Origin: Peptoniphilus_A sp001811425
GTDB lineage: Bacteria > Bacillota > Clostridia > Tissierellales > Peptoniphilaceae
Reading direction: 5' to 3'
Length of the DNA stretch: 32,115 bases
Assembly: GCF_001811425.1 (NCBI RefSeq)
Contig: NZ_KV804690.1
Coordinates: 1 to 32,115 of the forward strand
The notes under the pieces: model-generated
The model's input: the letters and a program-made list of their open reading frames with translations, nothing else
What the model was told of the DNA's origin: nothing
The model's database searches: none
Position numbers and translations under genes: made by a program
Shown: piece by piece, positions 1 through 8,142 of the stretch
Layout: each line of letters begins with the position of its first letter
How positions within the stretch are numbered: the stretch's first letter is position 1

Positions 1-22
1 TTTCTAAAATCCCTAATTCAAT

Positions 23-44
23 GAGCCTTGCGGGGTTCTTTTTT
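23..44 (+). terminator. Probable intrinsic terminator of an upstream gene
   Basis: A short hairpin is visible: GAGCC (23-27) can pair with GGTTC (34-38), including one G-U pair, around a six-base loop, and six T follow (39-44). This fits the end of a rightward transcript from a gene left of the window. The stem is only 5 bp, so strength is uncertain. The upstream gene cannot be seen. Confidence 0.5.
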
Positions 45-69
45 GTATATTTTATAAATACATAATAGT

Positions 70-98
70 TTTACCTTAATGGCAATTTTTGATATAAT
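70..98 (+). promoter_or_regulatory. Promoter for the recJ-rel operon
   Basis: A perfect -10 box TATAAT (93-98) is preceded at 17 bp by TTTACC (70-75), a four-of-six match to the vegetative sigma factor -35 box. Transcription would start near 105, leaving a leader of about 20 bases before the recJ start. It lies just after the terminator-like hairpin, as expected for a new transcription unit. Confidence 0.7.
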
Positions 99-123
99 AA
101 ACTTTATATGAAGTGGTGATTAA

Positions 124-1911
124 ATGGAAAGATGGTTTATAAAAAATAAGAGTGACCCAGGAATTGAATACAAAAAACTGGGCATTAATAATGTTATATA
201 TAAAATTTTACTTAATAGAGAAGTTAATAGCGAAGAGGAAATAAAAAGTTTTTTGAAACCTGAGCTTTCAAATTTAAATTCACCAATACTTTTGAAGGAC
301 ATGGTAAAGGCTTCGAATTTAATTTTAAGTCATCTTGCTAAAAAAAATAATATTAGAATTATTGGAGACTATGATGTGGACGGCGTAACTTCTACTTATA
401 TTTTGTATTCAGGTTTATTTAGAATTGGCGCCAATGTATCCTATGATATTCCTCATAGAGTGGAAGATGGCTACGGTATAAATAATAATTTAATTGATAG
501 GGCATTTGATGCTGGTGTAAATCTAATTATTACTTGCGACAACGGAATTGCTGCAAGAGATGCAGTCCTTTATGCAAAGTCCAAGGGAATAGATATTATT
601 ATAACTGACCACCACGAGGTTCCTAAGATAATAGAAGCTGACAAAGAAATAGAATTAATACCTCATGCCAATGCTGTTATTGATCCAAAACAAAGTTCTT
701 GTTCTTATCCCTTTGAAGACATTTGTGGTGCTGTAGTTGCCTTTAAGCTTATTGAATATTTATTTTTAATTAAGGGCGTAGATAAGGATGAGTTCTACGA
801 AAACTTTTTGCCCTTTGCGGCTATTGCCACTGTCTGCGATGTAATGCCACTTAAAAATGAAAATAGGATTATAGTATCACAAGGCTTAAAATATTTAAGA
901 GAGACTAAACACCTTGGACTTAACGCACTTATTGAGGCATCAGACATAAAGAAAAGTGAAATTGATGTATATCATCTTGGATTTATCATTGGACCAACAA
1001 TAAACTCCAGTGGCAGGCTTGAATCAGCAAAGTATGCTCTAGAATTGTTGTTAGAAAAAGATTATAGCCTGGCTCTTGATAAGGCTAAAGAGCTAAGAGA
1101 GCTTAACTATGAAAGGCAAAAGCTGACACAAGATGCTTTTAATATAATAGACGAAAAAGTTAATCGTGAAAATCTTTTAGTAAATCATAATGTTTTGATA
1201 ATTTATGAGGAAGGACTTAATGAATCTATTCTTGGCATTGTAGCTGGTAAAATAAAAGAAAAATATTATAGACCAACTGTTGTATTAAGTGATTCAAAGG
1301 ACTTAATCAAGGGCTCAGGAAGAAGCATTGAAGAATACAATATGTTTAAGGAATTTTCCAAGTCAAAAAATTATTTAGATGCCTTTGGCGGACATAAAAT
1401 GGCTTGTGGACTTTCACTGCCCCTTGAAAATTTAGATGATTTCATAAAAGATGTGAATGAAAAAGAAAATTTGACAGAAGAAGACTTAATTAGAAAAATT
1501 TATATAGATGGAAATTTAGAACTAAAGTACATTAGCATGAATTTAGTTAAGGAACTTGAAAATCTAGCGCCCTTTGGCAATGGAAATTCTGCTCCAAAAT
1601 TTGGTGCTAAAAATTTAAAAATAAATACATTAAATATCTTGGGAAAAAATAAGAACTTTTTAAAAATGAATCTTTCTCAAGGTAAGGTAAGTTACACAGC
1701 AACTTTATTTGAAGATTCTGATATATTTTTAAATAATCTTGCAAAATCTTATGGAAGGGAAGAAGTAATGGCTCTACTTCAAGGTAGGCCATCAAATATT
1801 TTTATAGATATAATTTTTAATTTGGAACTTAATAAATTTAATGGAAATGTATCCATCCAATTAAAGATAAAATCCTATAGAATTTCAGGTGAAAAGAATG
1901 TTAATAGATGA
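124..1911 (+). CDS. recJ: Single-stranded-DNA-specific 5'-3' exonuclease RecJ
   Basis: RecJ degrades single-stranded DNA from the 5' end in recombinational repair (RecF pathway), base excision and mismatch repair. The 595-residue product is close to the 577 residues of the E. coli protein. The DHH-superfamily catalytic motifs are present: GDYDVDG at residues 81-87, CDNG at 138-141 and TDHHEVP at 161-167, which supply the metal-binding aspartates and histidines. A DHHA1-type region follows with the GSGRS and GGH motifs near residues 395-425. The ATG at 124 is preceded by GGTGAT. It is the first gene of the operon, and the next gene, rel, starts inside its 3' end. In many Firmicutes apt lies between recJ and relA; here it is absent. 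Mismatch-repair genes mutS and mutL lie further along the window. Confidence 0.95.
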   Translation: MERWFIKNKSDPGIEYKKLGINNVIYKILLNREVNSEEEIKSFLKPELSNLNSPILLKDMVKASNLILSHLAKKNNIRIIGDYDVDGVTSTYILYSGLFRIGANVSYDIPHRVEDGYGINNNLIDRAFDAGVNLIITCDNGIAARDAVLYAKSKGIDIIITDHHEVPKIIEADKEIELIPHANAVIDPKQSSCSYPFEDICGAVVAFKLIEYLFLIKGVDKDEFYENFLPFAAIATVCDVMPLKNENRIIVSQGLKYLRETKHLGLNALIEASDIKKSEIDVYHLGFIIGPTINSSGRLESAKYALELLLEKDYSLALDKAKELRELNYERQKLTQDAFNIIDEKVNRENLLVNHNVLIIYEEGLNESILGIVAGKIKEKYYRPTVVLSDSKDLIKGSGRSIEEYNMFKEFSKSKNYLDAFGGHKMACGLSLPLENLDDFIKDVNEKENLTEEDLIRKIYIDGNLELKYISMNLVKELENLAPFGNGNSAPKFGAKNLKINTLNILGKNKNFLKMNLSQGKVSYTATLFEDSDIFLNNLAKSYGREEVMALLQGRPSNIFIDIIFNLELNKFNGNVSIQLKIKSYRISGEKNVNR

Positions 1912-4042
1912 ATTAATTGAAAAAGTAAAATCATATAACGAAAATGCCGATTTTGATATGATAAATCGTGCCTATAAATTTGCTGAAGAGCATCACAAGG
2001 GACAAAAGAGAAATTCTGGAGAAGATTATATAATCCATCCCTTAAATGTAAGTTTAATCCTTGCTGAAATGAATATGGATACTGCCACTATTGTCGCTGG
2101 ATTACTTCACGATGTAGTAGAAGATACTGATGTCACTCTAGAAGATATAAAAAATTTATTTGGTCAAGAAATTGCAGACTTAGTTGACGGAGTTACTAAG
2201 TTAAAAAAATTAAATTATAAAAATAAAGAAGAAAAGCAAGCTGAAAATATTAGAAAAATGGTTCTTGCCATGGCAAAGGACATTAGAGTAATAATAGTTA
2301 AACTTGCCGATAGACTTCACAACATGAGAACTCTTGAGTACATGACTGATGCTAAAAAAATTGAAAAGGCAACAGAAACTGTTGAAATCTACGCCCCAAT
2401 TGCCGATAGACTTGGTATGAGTAGGGTTAAGTGGGAGCTTGAAGACTTATCTCTTAGATATCTTGATGAAGAAGGCTATTATGAACTCGTGGAAATGGTA
2501 AATAAGAGAAGAAATGAAAGAGAAGACCTCATCAATCATATTATAGCTGAGCTTGAAGAAAACTTGGAGAAAGTTGGAATTGAATGTGAAATTAAGGGAA
2601 GACCAAAGAATTTTTATTCAATTTATAAAAAAATGAAGAAAAAGGGCAAGGTCTTTGATGAAATTTACGATTTATCCGCTGTAAGAATTTTAACTCATTC
2701 TGTTAAGGATTGTTACGGTGCACTTGGTGTAGTTCACACACTTTTTAAACCTATTCCAGGTAGATTTAAAGATTATATTGCTATGCCTAAGCCTAATAAG
2801 TACCAATCTCTTCACACAACTGTAATCGACAACAATGGAGAGACTTTTGAAGTTCAAATTAGAACTTATGAAATGCATCAAACTGCTGAATATGGTATTG
2901 CCGCTCACTGGAAATACAAGGCTGGCGTTACAAAGGAAACTGCCTTTGATGAAAATTTAACTTGGTTAAGACAACTTTTGGAATGGCAAAAAGACTTAAA
3001 TGATCCTGGCGACTTTATGGATACCTTAAAGATTGACTTCTTTGCCGACGAGGTTTTTGTCTTTACACCAAGGGGAGATGTTATAAACTTACCAGAAGGA
3101 TCAACTCCAATTGACTTCGCCTATAGAATTCACTCTCAAGTTGGTAATACTTGTGTAGGAGCAAAGGTAAATGGTAGAATTGTTCCTCTAAATTACACTC
3201 TTCAAAGTGGAAATATTGTTGATGTAATAACTAACCCAAATACAAGTCCATCTCTTGATTGGCTAAAAATCGTAAAAAGCCCTCAGGCCCGCAAGAAAAT
3301 CTCTCAATATTTTAAGGTTAAGGACAAAGAAAAAAATATTGAAAGAGGAAAAGATGCCATTGAAAAAGAAGTAAAAAAACTTGGTTATCAAGTTCCTAAA
3401 ATTTTACGCGATGATTGGCTAGAGGAAGTTAAGAATAAGCTAAATATGCAGACACTAGATGAAATGTATGCTGCTGTTGGCTTTGGAACTATTACAACAA
3501 CACAGGTTACTGCAAAATTATCTGATATTTATAATAAACATTATAAAAAAGATGAAAAAGATGTTGAAGAAATTGTTCAATCAAGAAAGAGATACAATAA
3601 TCAAGGCATTGAAGTAAAGGGTGTGGATGGAGTAAATGTAAGAATTGCTAAATGCTGTACTCCAGTGCCAGGGGACGACATAGTAGGATATATTACAATT
3701 GGCAGAGGTATATCTGTTCACAGAAAAGACTGCAAAAATATGCAAGACAATGTTGATCCTTCAAGACTTGTTGAAGTTAAATGGCAAAGCAGCTATGAAA
3801 CAAGTTACAGTGCCTCTATTGAAATCAGGGCCTTTGATAAGCCAAATGTTATTAGCGACATTGCTAATAGAGTAAATGATTCTAAGTTAAGTATTTCTTA
3901 TTTAAATGCAAAAGTAGTAAAAAATGGAGATGCTGTAATTGATATTACAGTTGAAATTACTGATAGTGAAGAACTTGAAAGATTAATGGAAAAATTAAAG
4001 AGAATCAATAATGTTCTCGAGGTATATAGAGTAAAGGCGTGA
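1898..4042 (+). CDS. rel: Bifunctional (p)ppGpp synthetase/hydrolase, RelA/SpoT family
   Basis: This enzyme makes and degrades the stringent-response alarmone (p)ppGpp. Domain order is complete: an N-terminal HD hydrolase domain with LLHDVVEDT (HD at residues 71-72 counted from the chosen start), a synthetase domain with KPNKYQSLHT and EVQIRT, a TGS domain starting near VFTPRGD, a conserved-cysteine region (AKCCTPVPGDD) and a C-terminal ACT domain. The RFKD motif (residues 289-292) is the form typical of bifunctional long RSH enzymes, whereas synthetase-only RelA has EFDD; together with the intact HD motif this predicts both activities. An in-frame GTG at 1889 would add three residues, but AGGTGA (1887-1892) is ideally spaced before the ATG at 1898, so I chose that start (714 residues). 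The gene overlaps recJ by 14 bases, suggesting translational coupling. Confidence 0.95.
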   Translation: MLIDELIEKVKSYNENADFDMINRAYKFAEEHHKGQKRNSGEDYIIHPLNVSLILAEMNMDTATIVAGLLHDVVEDTDVTLEDIKNLFGQEIADLVDGVTKLKKLNYKNKEEKQAENIRKMVLAMAKDIRVIIVKLADRLHNMRTLEYMTDAKKIEKATETVEIYAPIADRLGMSRVKWELEDLSLRYLDEEGYYELVEMVNKRRNEREDLINHIIAELEENLEKVGIECEIKGRPKNFYSIYKKMKKKGKVFDEIYDLSAVRILTHSVKDCYGALGVVHTLFKPIPGRFKDYIAMPKPNKYQSLHTTVIDNNGETFEVQIRTYEMHQTAEYGIAAHWKYKAGVTKETAFDENLTWLRQLLEWQKDLNDPGDFMDTLKIDFFADEVFVFTPRGDVINLPEGSTPIDFAYRIHSQVGNTCVGAKVNGRIVPLNYTLQSGNIVDVITNPNTSPSLDWLKIVKSPQARKKISQYFKVKDKEKNIERGKDAIEKEVKKLGYQVPKILRDDWLEEVKNKLNMQTLDEMYAAVGFGTITTTQVTAKLSDIYNKHYKKDEKDVEEIVQSRKRYNNQGIEVKGVDGVNVRIAKCCTPVPGDDIVGYITIGRGISVHRKDCKNMQDNVDPSRLVEVKWQSSYETSYSASIEIRAFDKPNVISDIANRVNDSKLSISYLNAKVVKNGDAVIDITVEITDSEELERLMEKLKRINNVLEVYRVKA

Positions 4043-4046
4043 TAAA

Positions 4047-4496
4047 ATGCGAGCAGTTGTTCAAAGAGTAAAGAGATCTAGCGTATCTGTTGATGGAAAA
4101 ATTGTTTCAAAAATAGATAGGGGATTAATGGTGCTCCTTGGAGTTGAAGTTAATGATGATGAAAGTGATTTAGACTACATCCTAAAAAAAGTTACTAAGC
4201 TTAGAATTTTTGACGACGAAGATGGAGTCATGAATAAATCTCTTCTTGACTACGGATTAGAAGTCCTTGTTGTCAGTCAATTTACTCTTTATGGAGATGC
4301 TAGAAAGGGCAACAGACCTTCCTATATTCGTTCTGCTAAATTTGATCAAGGAATTCTTTTATATGAGAAGTTTATTGAAGAACTTGAAAAACTTAATGTA
4401 AAAGTTTCTCACGGAGAATATGGCGCTGACATGGATGTAGAACTTATTAATGACGGACCTGTTACAATTTTATTGGATTCAAGTAAGGAATTTTAG
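4047..4496 (+). CDS. dtd: D-aminoacyl-tRNA deacylase
   Basis: Dtd hydrolyses D-amino acids (and glycine) mischarged on tRNA, protecting translation. The 149-residue length is normal for the family. Both signature segments are visible: SQFTLYGD with the following RKGNRPSY in the middle of the protein, and the C-terminal NDGPVTILLDS containing the Gly-Pro pair that enforces chiral selection. The ATG lies four bases after the rel stop. The rel-dtd pairing is widespread in Firmicutes. Its place in an operon with rel and an MBL hydrolase supports a housekeeping role and gives no sign of independent regulation. Confidence 0.95.
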   Translation: MRAVVQRVKRSSVSVDGKIVSKIDRGLMVLLGVEVNDDESDLDYILKKVTKLRIFDDEDGVMNKSLLDYGLEVLVVSQFTLYGDARKGNRPSYIRSAKFDQGILLYEKFIEELEKLNVKVSHGEYGADMDVELINDGPVTILLDSSKEF

Positions 4497-4503
4497 GTGA
4501 ATT

Positions 4504-5133
4504 ATGCAATATAAAATTATGAAATTAGTAGTTGGAGAATTGCAAGAAAATTGTTTTATTCTCTTTGACGAAAATAAAGATGCTTTTGTTGTGGATCCAG
4601 GTGGATCAAGTGAAAATATAATTGAGGCAATTGAAAAAAATAAATTAAATATAAAATATATTCTCTTAACCCATGGTCACTTTGACCATGTTGGTGCAGT
4701 GGCTGCTTTAAAGAAAAAGTTTAAGGCTCCTGTATATCTTCACAAAAATGACAAAGAATTTTTGGAGAATCCAAAAGAAGTAAGGGAATCAGCCTTTGGT
4801 CTACAAATTGAAGCTGCCAAGGTAGATGTTTTTGTAAAGGATGGAGACGAAATTCCTTTTTCTGATGATTATATAAAGGTAATTGCAAGTCCAGGACATA
4901 CTATTGGTTCAGTTTGTTACCTTTTTAAAGATTATTTATTTGCAGGAGACACTTTATTTAATGGATCTATTGGAAGGACAGATTTTTCTGAATCAGACCA
5001 TTCACTTATGATTGAGTCACTTAAGAGGTTAAAGGAACTCGATGATGATAATATTTATGTTTTATCAGGTCATGGCCCAGAGTCACAAATGAGCTACGAA
5101 AAGATGTCAAACCCTTATTTAAGAAGCTTATGA
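4504..5133 (+). CDS. MBL-fold metallo-hydrolase (YqgX/glyoxalase II-like)
   Basis: This is a 209-residue metallo-beta-lactamase-fold hydrolase. The metal-binding motif HGHFDH occupies residues 57-62, and later ligands are seen in SPGHTIGS, FAGDTLF and SGHGPES. Such small MBL proteins are often annotated as hydroxyacylglutathione hydrolase (glyoxalase II). The C-terminal substrate-binding domain of true glyoxalase II is missing, and organisms of this kind usually lack glutathione, so the substrate is unknown. The family (B. subtilis YqgX-like) commonly sits after dtd in clostridial genomes. Its stop overlaps the start of the next gene (ATGA), so the two are probably translationally coupled. 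Confidence 0.88.
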   Translation: MQYKIMKLVVGELQENCFILFDENKDAFVVDPGGSSENIIEAIEKNKLNIKYILLTHGHFDHVGAVAALKKKFKAPVYLHKNDKEFLENPKEVRESAFGLQIEAAKVDVFVKDGDEIPFSDDYIKVIASPGHTIGSVCYLFKDYLFAGDTLFNGSIGRTDFSESDHSLMIESLKRLKELDDDNIYVLSGHGPESQMSYEKMSNPYLRSL

Positions 5134-6458
5134 TTGAAATTGAATGTGAAAATGAAGCTCTAAAAAAATCTATCTTTGAATTTTTTAGGATGAAAATGCC
5201 TAAGGATTATAAAGATTTAGATTTACATTTAAAGATAAAAGTTCTTGATGAATTTATTTTTCTTGAAATTGTTGGGGAGAATATAAATAAAACTGCAAAG
5301 CTTGATATAAAAAATGAAAAAGCTCACTTTGCAGTAAATAGATATTTATTTGATTTATTTTCAAAACATGAAGATTTTGATTGCAGCTTCGGAATTTTAA
5401 CGGGAGTTAGACCCCTAAAACTTCTATCAAAAGTTTTTGAAAGTAAATCCTATGAAGAATCAAGAAAAATCTTATTTGATAAATATAGGATAAATAAAAT
5501 TGAGGCAGATTTTTTATATAGAATTTATAAAAATCAAGAAAAGCTCCGCAGAAATTCAAACATAAATAATTACAATGTCTATGTGCATATTCCTTTCTGT
5601 CCAAGTAGATGCCTTTATTGCTCCTTTGATACAACAATTGGAAATAAGGCAAAAATGGATGCCTACACTAAAAATTTACTTGATGATATAAAATCTTATG
5701 AGTTAAATTTTTCAAAAAATCCAAATTCTATTTATATAGGCGGAGGAACGCCAACGGCAATAGGAAAAGAAAATTTAGAGAGAATTATTGATGCAGTTTT
5801 AGAAAAGTTTGGCAGTACAAGGGAATTTACTGTTGAATGCGGAAGGATAGATAGCCTTAGTGTGGAAATCCTAGAAATGTTAAAAGCTAGAGGAGTAAAT
5901 CGAATTAGTTTAAATCCACAAAGCTTTAACGATGATGTTATTAGCAAATTAAATAGGGTAACAAATGAAAATTTTTCCTATTGGTTTGATAGGGCGAGAG
6001 AAATTGGTTTTGATATAATAAATATGGATCTAATAATGGGTCTTCCTGGTGAAAGTAAAGAAAGCATTTTAAAATCAATAAAAAAAGCTATTGATTTTTC
6101 GCCAGAAAATATTACCCTACACACCTTGGCACTAAAAAATGGCTCAAAACTTTTCGAAAATTTTTATTTTAACGAAGAAGATTATAGTGATCTCATTGAA
6201 GAATCAAAGAAACTAATGCTTTATTCAAACTATGAGCCCTATTACCTTTACAGGCAGAAAAAATCTGTAATAAGTTCAGAAAATATTGGCTATGCAAAAA
6301 AAGGCTGTTCATCAATTTATAATATTGTCATGATGGAAGAACTGGAAAATATCATTGGCTTTGGCCTTGGAGCAAGTACAAAAATTTTAGATTCACAGGG
6401 GAAATTTAAGAGAAATATTAATTCTAAAAATCTTGAAGATTTTATAAAGAGGAGATAA
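5130..6458 (+). CDS. Radical SAM protein, HemZ-like coproporphyrinogen dehydrogenase family
   Basis: A radical SAM protein of 442 residues. The [4Fe-4S]-binding motif CxxxCxxC is at C157, C161 and C164 (PFCPSRCLYC), followed by the GGGTPT motif that contacts SAM near residue 203 and by HemN/HemZ-type segments (SLNPQSFND, MDLIMGLPGE). An N-terminal region of about 150 residues before the radical SAM barrel is typical of HemZ. B. subtilis HemZ is somewhat longer (about 500 residues). HemZ is annotated as an oxygen-independent coproporphyrinogen III oxidase, but no other haem genes are visible here and many fermentative relatives lack haem synthesis, so the real substrate is uncertain. The start overlaps the MBL gene by four bases, and the Mur ligase follows after two. 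Confidence 0.85.
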   Translation: MIEIECENEALKKSIFEFFRMKMPKDYKDLDLHLKIKVLDEFIFLEIVGENINKTAKLDIKNEKAHFAVNRYLFDLFSKHEDFDCSFGILTGVRPLKLLSKVFESKSYEESRKILFDKYRINKIEADFLYRIYKNQEKLRRNSNINNYNVYVHIPFCPSRCLYCSFDTTIGNKAKMDAYTKNLLDDIKSYELNFSKNPNSIYIGGGTPTAIGKENLERIIDAVLEKFGSTREFTVECGRIDSLSVEILEMLKARGVNRISLNPQSFNDDVISKLNRVTNENFSYWFDRAREIGFDIINMDLIMGLPGESKESILKSIKKAIDFSPENITLHTLALKNGSKLFENFYFNEEDYSDLIEESKKLMLYSNYEPYYLYRQKKSVISSENIGYAKKGCSSIYNIVMMEELENIIGFGLGASTKILDSQGKFKRNINSKNLEDFIKRR

Positions 6459-6460
6459 TT

Positions 6461-7996
6461 TTGAAATTAAGTGAAATTTTAAAAAATATAAATATTATCC
6501 AAACAAACTTTAGCATTGATGAAAATAAAGAAATTAATAAAATCGCCTTCCACACTAAGGATGTAGTAGAAGGCGCTATTTTTGTTGCAATAAAAGGTTA
6601 TGTAACTGATGGACATAAGTTTATAAAAAAAGCTAGTGAACTTGGAGCAGAGCTTGCTGTTGTGGAAGAATTTGTGGATGTGGACATAAAACAAATAAAA
6701 GTTCTTAATTCTAGAATTGCTCTTGCAGATATGGCAACAAATTTTTATAAAAACCCATCAAGGGAAATGAATGTAATTGGAATTACAGCTACAAATGGAA
6801 AGACAACTACTGCCTTTATGGTAGATTCGATATTAAAGGAAGATAAAAGGGAAACCGGCATGATAGGCACAGTCTTAACTAGATATAAGGATGTAAAGAT
6901 TCCTTCAATACTTACTACACCAGAGTCTCTTACACTTCAATCATACTTAAGAGATATGACAGATAATAATGTTACTGATGTGACTATGGAAGTATCATCT
7001 TCAGCCCAAGAACTTTTTAGAGACAAGAATATTGACTTTGACATAGTTACTTTTAACAATCTTGGCAGAGAACACATTGACCAACATGGAAGTTTTGAAA
7101 AATATTTTCACTACAAATCAAGACTAATTAGACATGCAAAAAAAGATGCCCTTGTCATTTTAAGTGCTGATGATGAAATGATTTATTCATTAAAAGAAAA
7201 AACTCAGGCTAAGGTTTTGACTTTTTCCTTGGAAAATGACAAGGCAGACTTTGGGATTTCTGATTTGGATTTATCTACGGGCAAGGGAAAATTTATATTT
7301 AATATAAATAGAGATATAAAATTAAAAGACTTTACAATAAAAAAATCTAGCTTTAAAGTTGAACTTGGCTCTGTTGGTTATTCTTCAGTTATGAATTCTG
7401 TAGTTGCAATAATTGTTGCACTATGTATTAATATTGAAAAAGAAGTAATTACAAGGGCTTTAAAAAACTTTAAGGGTGTAGAGAGAAGATTTGAACTTAT
7501 CTTTGATGAAGATTTTAAAATATTAGACGACCACTTTGCCAATGAAAAAAATATTGATGCAACAATGGAAACTCTTAAGATGATGGAATATAAAGACTTA
7601 AATATTTTATATGCCATAAGAGGCCATAGGGGAGTGGAAGTCAATAGAGAGATTACAGAAAGACTTGTTAAGTGGATAAAAATTTTAAAACCAAGGACTT
7701 TAGCTGCTACTCTATCAAGGGACACAGTTGGTGAAAAAGATAGGGTGACAGAGGAAGAATTAAAGGTTTTTGGGAATATTTTAAAGGAAAATAATATTGA
7801 CTGTAAAATTTATGATACCTTAGAAGATGCTGTAAATAATTCTATTGACCTTTTAAATAGTGAAGATGTACTTTTACTTGCAGGCTGCCAGGGCATGGAT
7901 AAGGGTGCAAAATTTGTGAAGGAAAAACTTTTAAGAGAAAATAAGGTTAAAGATATCCAAGGATTTTCTCACAGAATAGACAGTAGAATCTGTTAA
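6461..7996 (+). CDS. Divergent MurE-like Mur ligase family protein
   Basis: A 511-residue Mur ligase. Mur ligases join an amino acid to a peptidoglycan precursor using ATP. The N-terminal and central domains look MurE-like: ITATNGKTTT P-loop (residues 108-117), LTTPES (151-156), FNNLGREHIDQHG (198-210) and a candidate carbamylated lysine K219 in FHYKSRL. The usual MurE residues that follow are altered. MEVSSHA is MEVSSSA (176-182). The C-terminal-domain DYAHTP segment is replaced by DDHFAN (356-361). The GGDRD segment is RGHRGVEVN (387-395). The amino-acid-recognition DNPR-type motif is not found; the nearest equivalent is SRDTVGEKDR (419-428). So the ligase family is clear but the substrate is not: it may be a lineage-specific MurE or a ligase for another precursor. 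It starts at TTG behind GGAGATAA, two bases after the HemZ-like gene. Confidence 0.8.
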   Translation: MKLSEILKNINIIQTNFSIDENKEINKIAFHTKDVVEGAIFVAIKGYVTDGHKFIKKASELGAELAVVEEFVDVDIKQIKVLNSRIALADMATNFYKNPSREMNVIGITATNGKTTTAFMVDSILKEDKRETGMIGTVLTRYKDVKIPSILTTPESLTLQSYLRDMTDNNVTDVTMEVSSSAQELFRDKNIDFDIVTFNNLGREHIDQHGSFEKYFHYKSRLIRHAKKDALVILSADDEMIYSLKEKTQAKVLTFSLENDKADFGISDLDLSTGKGKFIFNINRDIKLKDFTIKKSSFKVELGSVGYSSVMNSVVAIIVALCINIEKEVITRALKNFKGVERRFELIFDEDFKILDDHFANEKNIDATMETLKMMEYKDLNILYAIRGHRGVEVNREITERLVKWIKILKPRTLAATLSRDTVGEKDRVTEEELKVFGNILKENNIDCKIYDTLEDAVNNSIDLLNSEDVLLLAGCQGMDKGAKFVKEKLLRENKVKDIQGFSHRIDSRIC

Positions 7997-7998
7997 AG

Positions 7999-8027
7999 TT
8001 GAATTTTAAGAGACCTTGTTTTATAAT
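7999..8027 (+). promoter_or_regulatory. Promoter for the aspS operon
   Basis: TTGAAT (7999-8004) and a perfect TATAAT (8022-8027) are separated by 17 bp, an almost ideal vegetative promoter. It begins two bases after the Mur ligase stop. Transcription would start near 8034, giving a leader of roughly 110 bases before aspS. The same TTGAAT-17-TATAAT arrangement recurs before der. Confidence 0.8.
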
Positions 8028-8057
8028 TAAAATAGATTTTTATGGAAATAAATAATA

Positions 8058-8081
8058 AAATAAATCGCTAATCGTTTATTT
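8058..8081 (+). other. A/T-rich hairpin in the aspS leader
   Basis: AAATAAA (8058-8064) and TTTATTT (8075-8081) form a perfect 7-bp A/T stem around a ten-base centre. It lies upstream of a second, stronger hairpin in the same leader. It is weak on its own and may be a chance feature of A/T-rich DNA. Confidence 0.3.
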
Positions 8082-8095
8082 ATATTTTGACGACT

Positions 8096-8132
8096 AAGCT
8101 CCAAACCATTTGAGGCTTGGAGTTTAATTTTT
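8096..8132 (+). terminator. Terminator or attenuator hairpin directly before aspS
   Basis: A 12-position stem with one mismatch and one G-T pair is formed by 8096-8107 (AAGCTCCAAACC) and 8114-8125 (GGCTTGGAGTTT) around a six-base loop. A T-rich tail continues to 8132 and the aspS ribosome binding site AGGAGG follows at 8133-8138. Because the aspS promoter lies upstream of it, the hairpin could end read-through from the Mur ligase operon and also attenuate aspS expression. No T-box consensus (AGGGTGGNACCGCG) is present. Confidence 0.6.
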
Positions 8133-8142
8133 AGGAGGAAAT

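Noticed and set aside
8034..8142. T-box riboswitch before aspS
   Set aside because: The leader is only about 110 bases and I could not find the conserved AGGGTGGNACCGCG antiterminator sequence or a Stem I layout, although a terminator-like hairpin is present.
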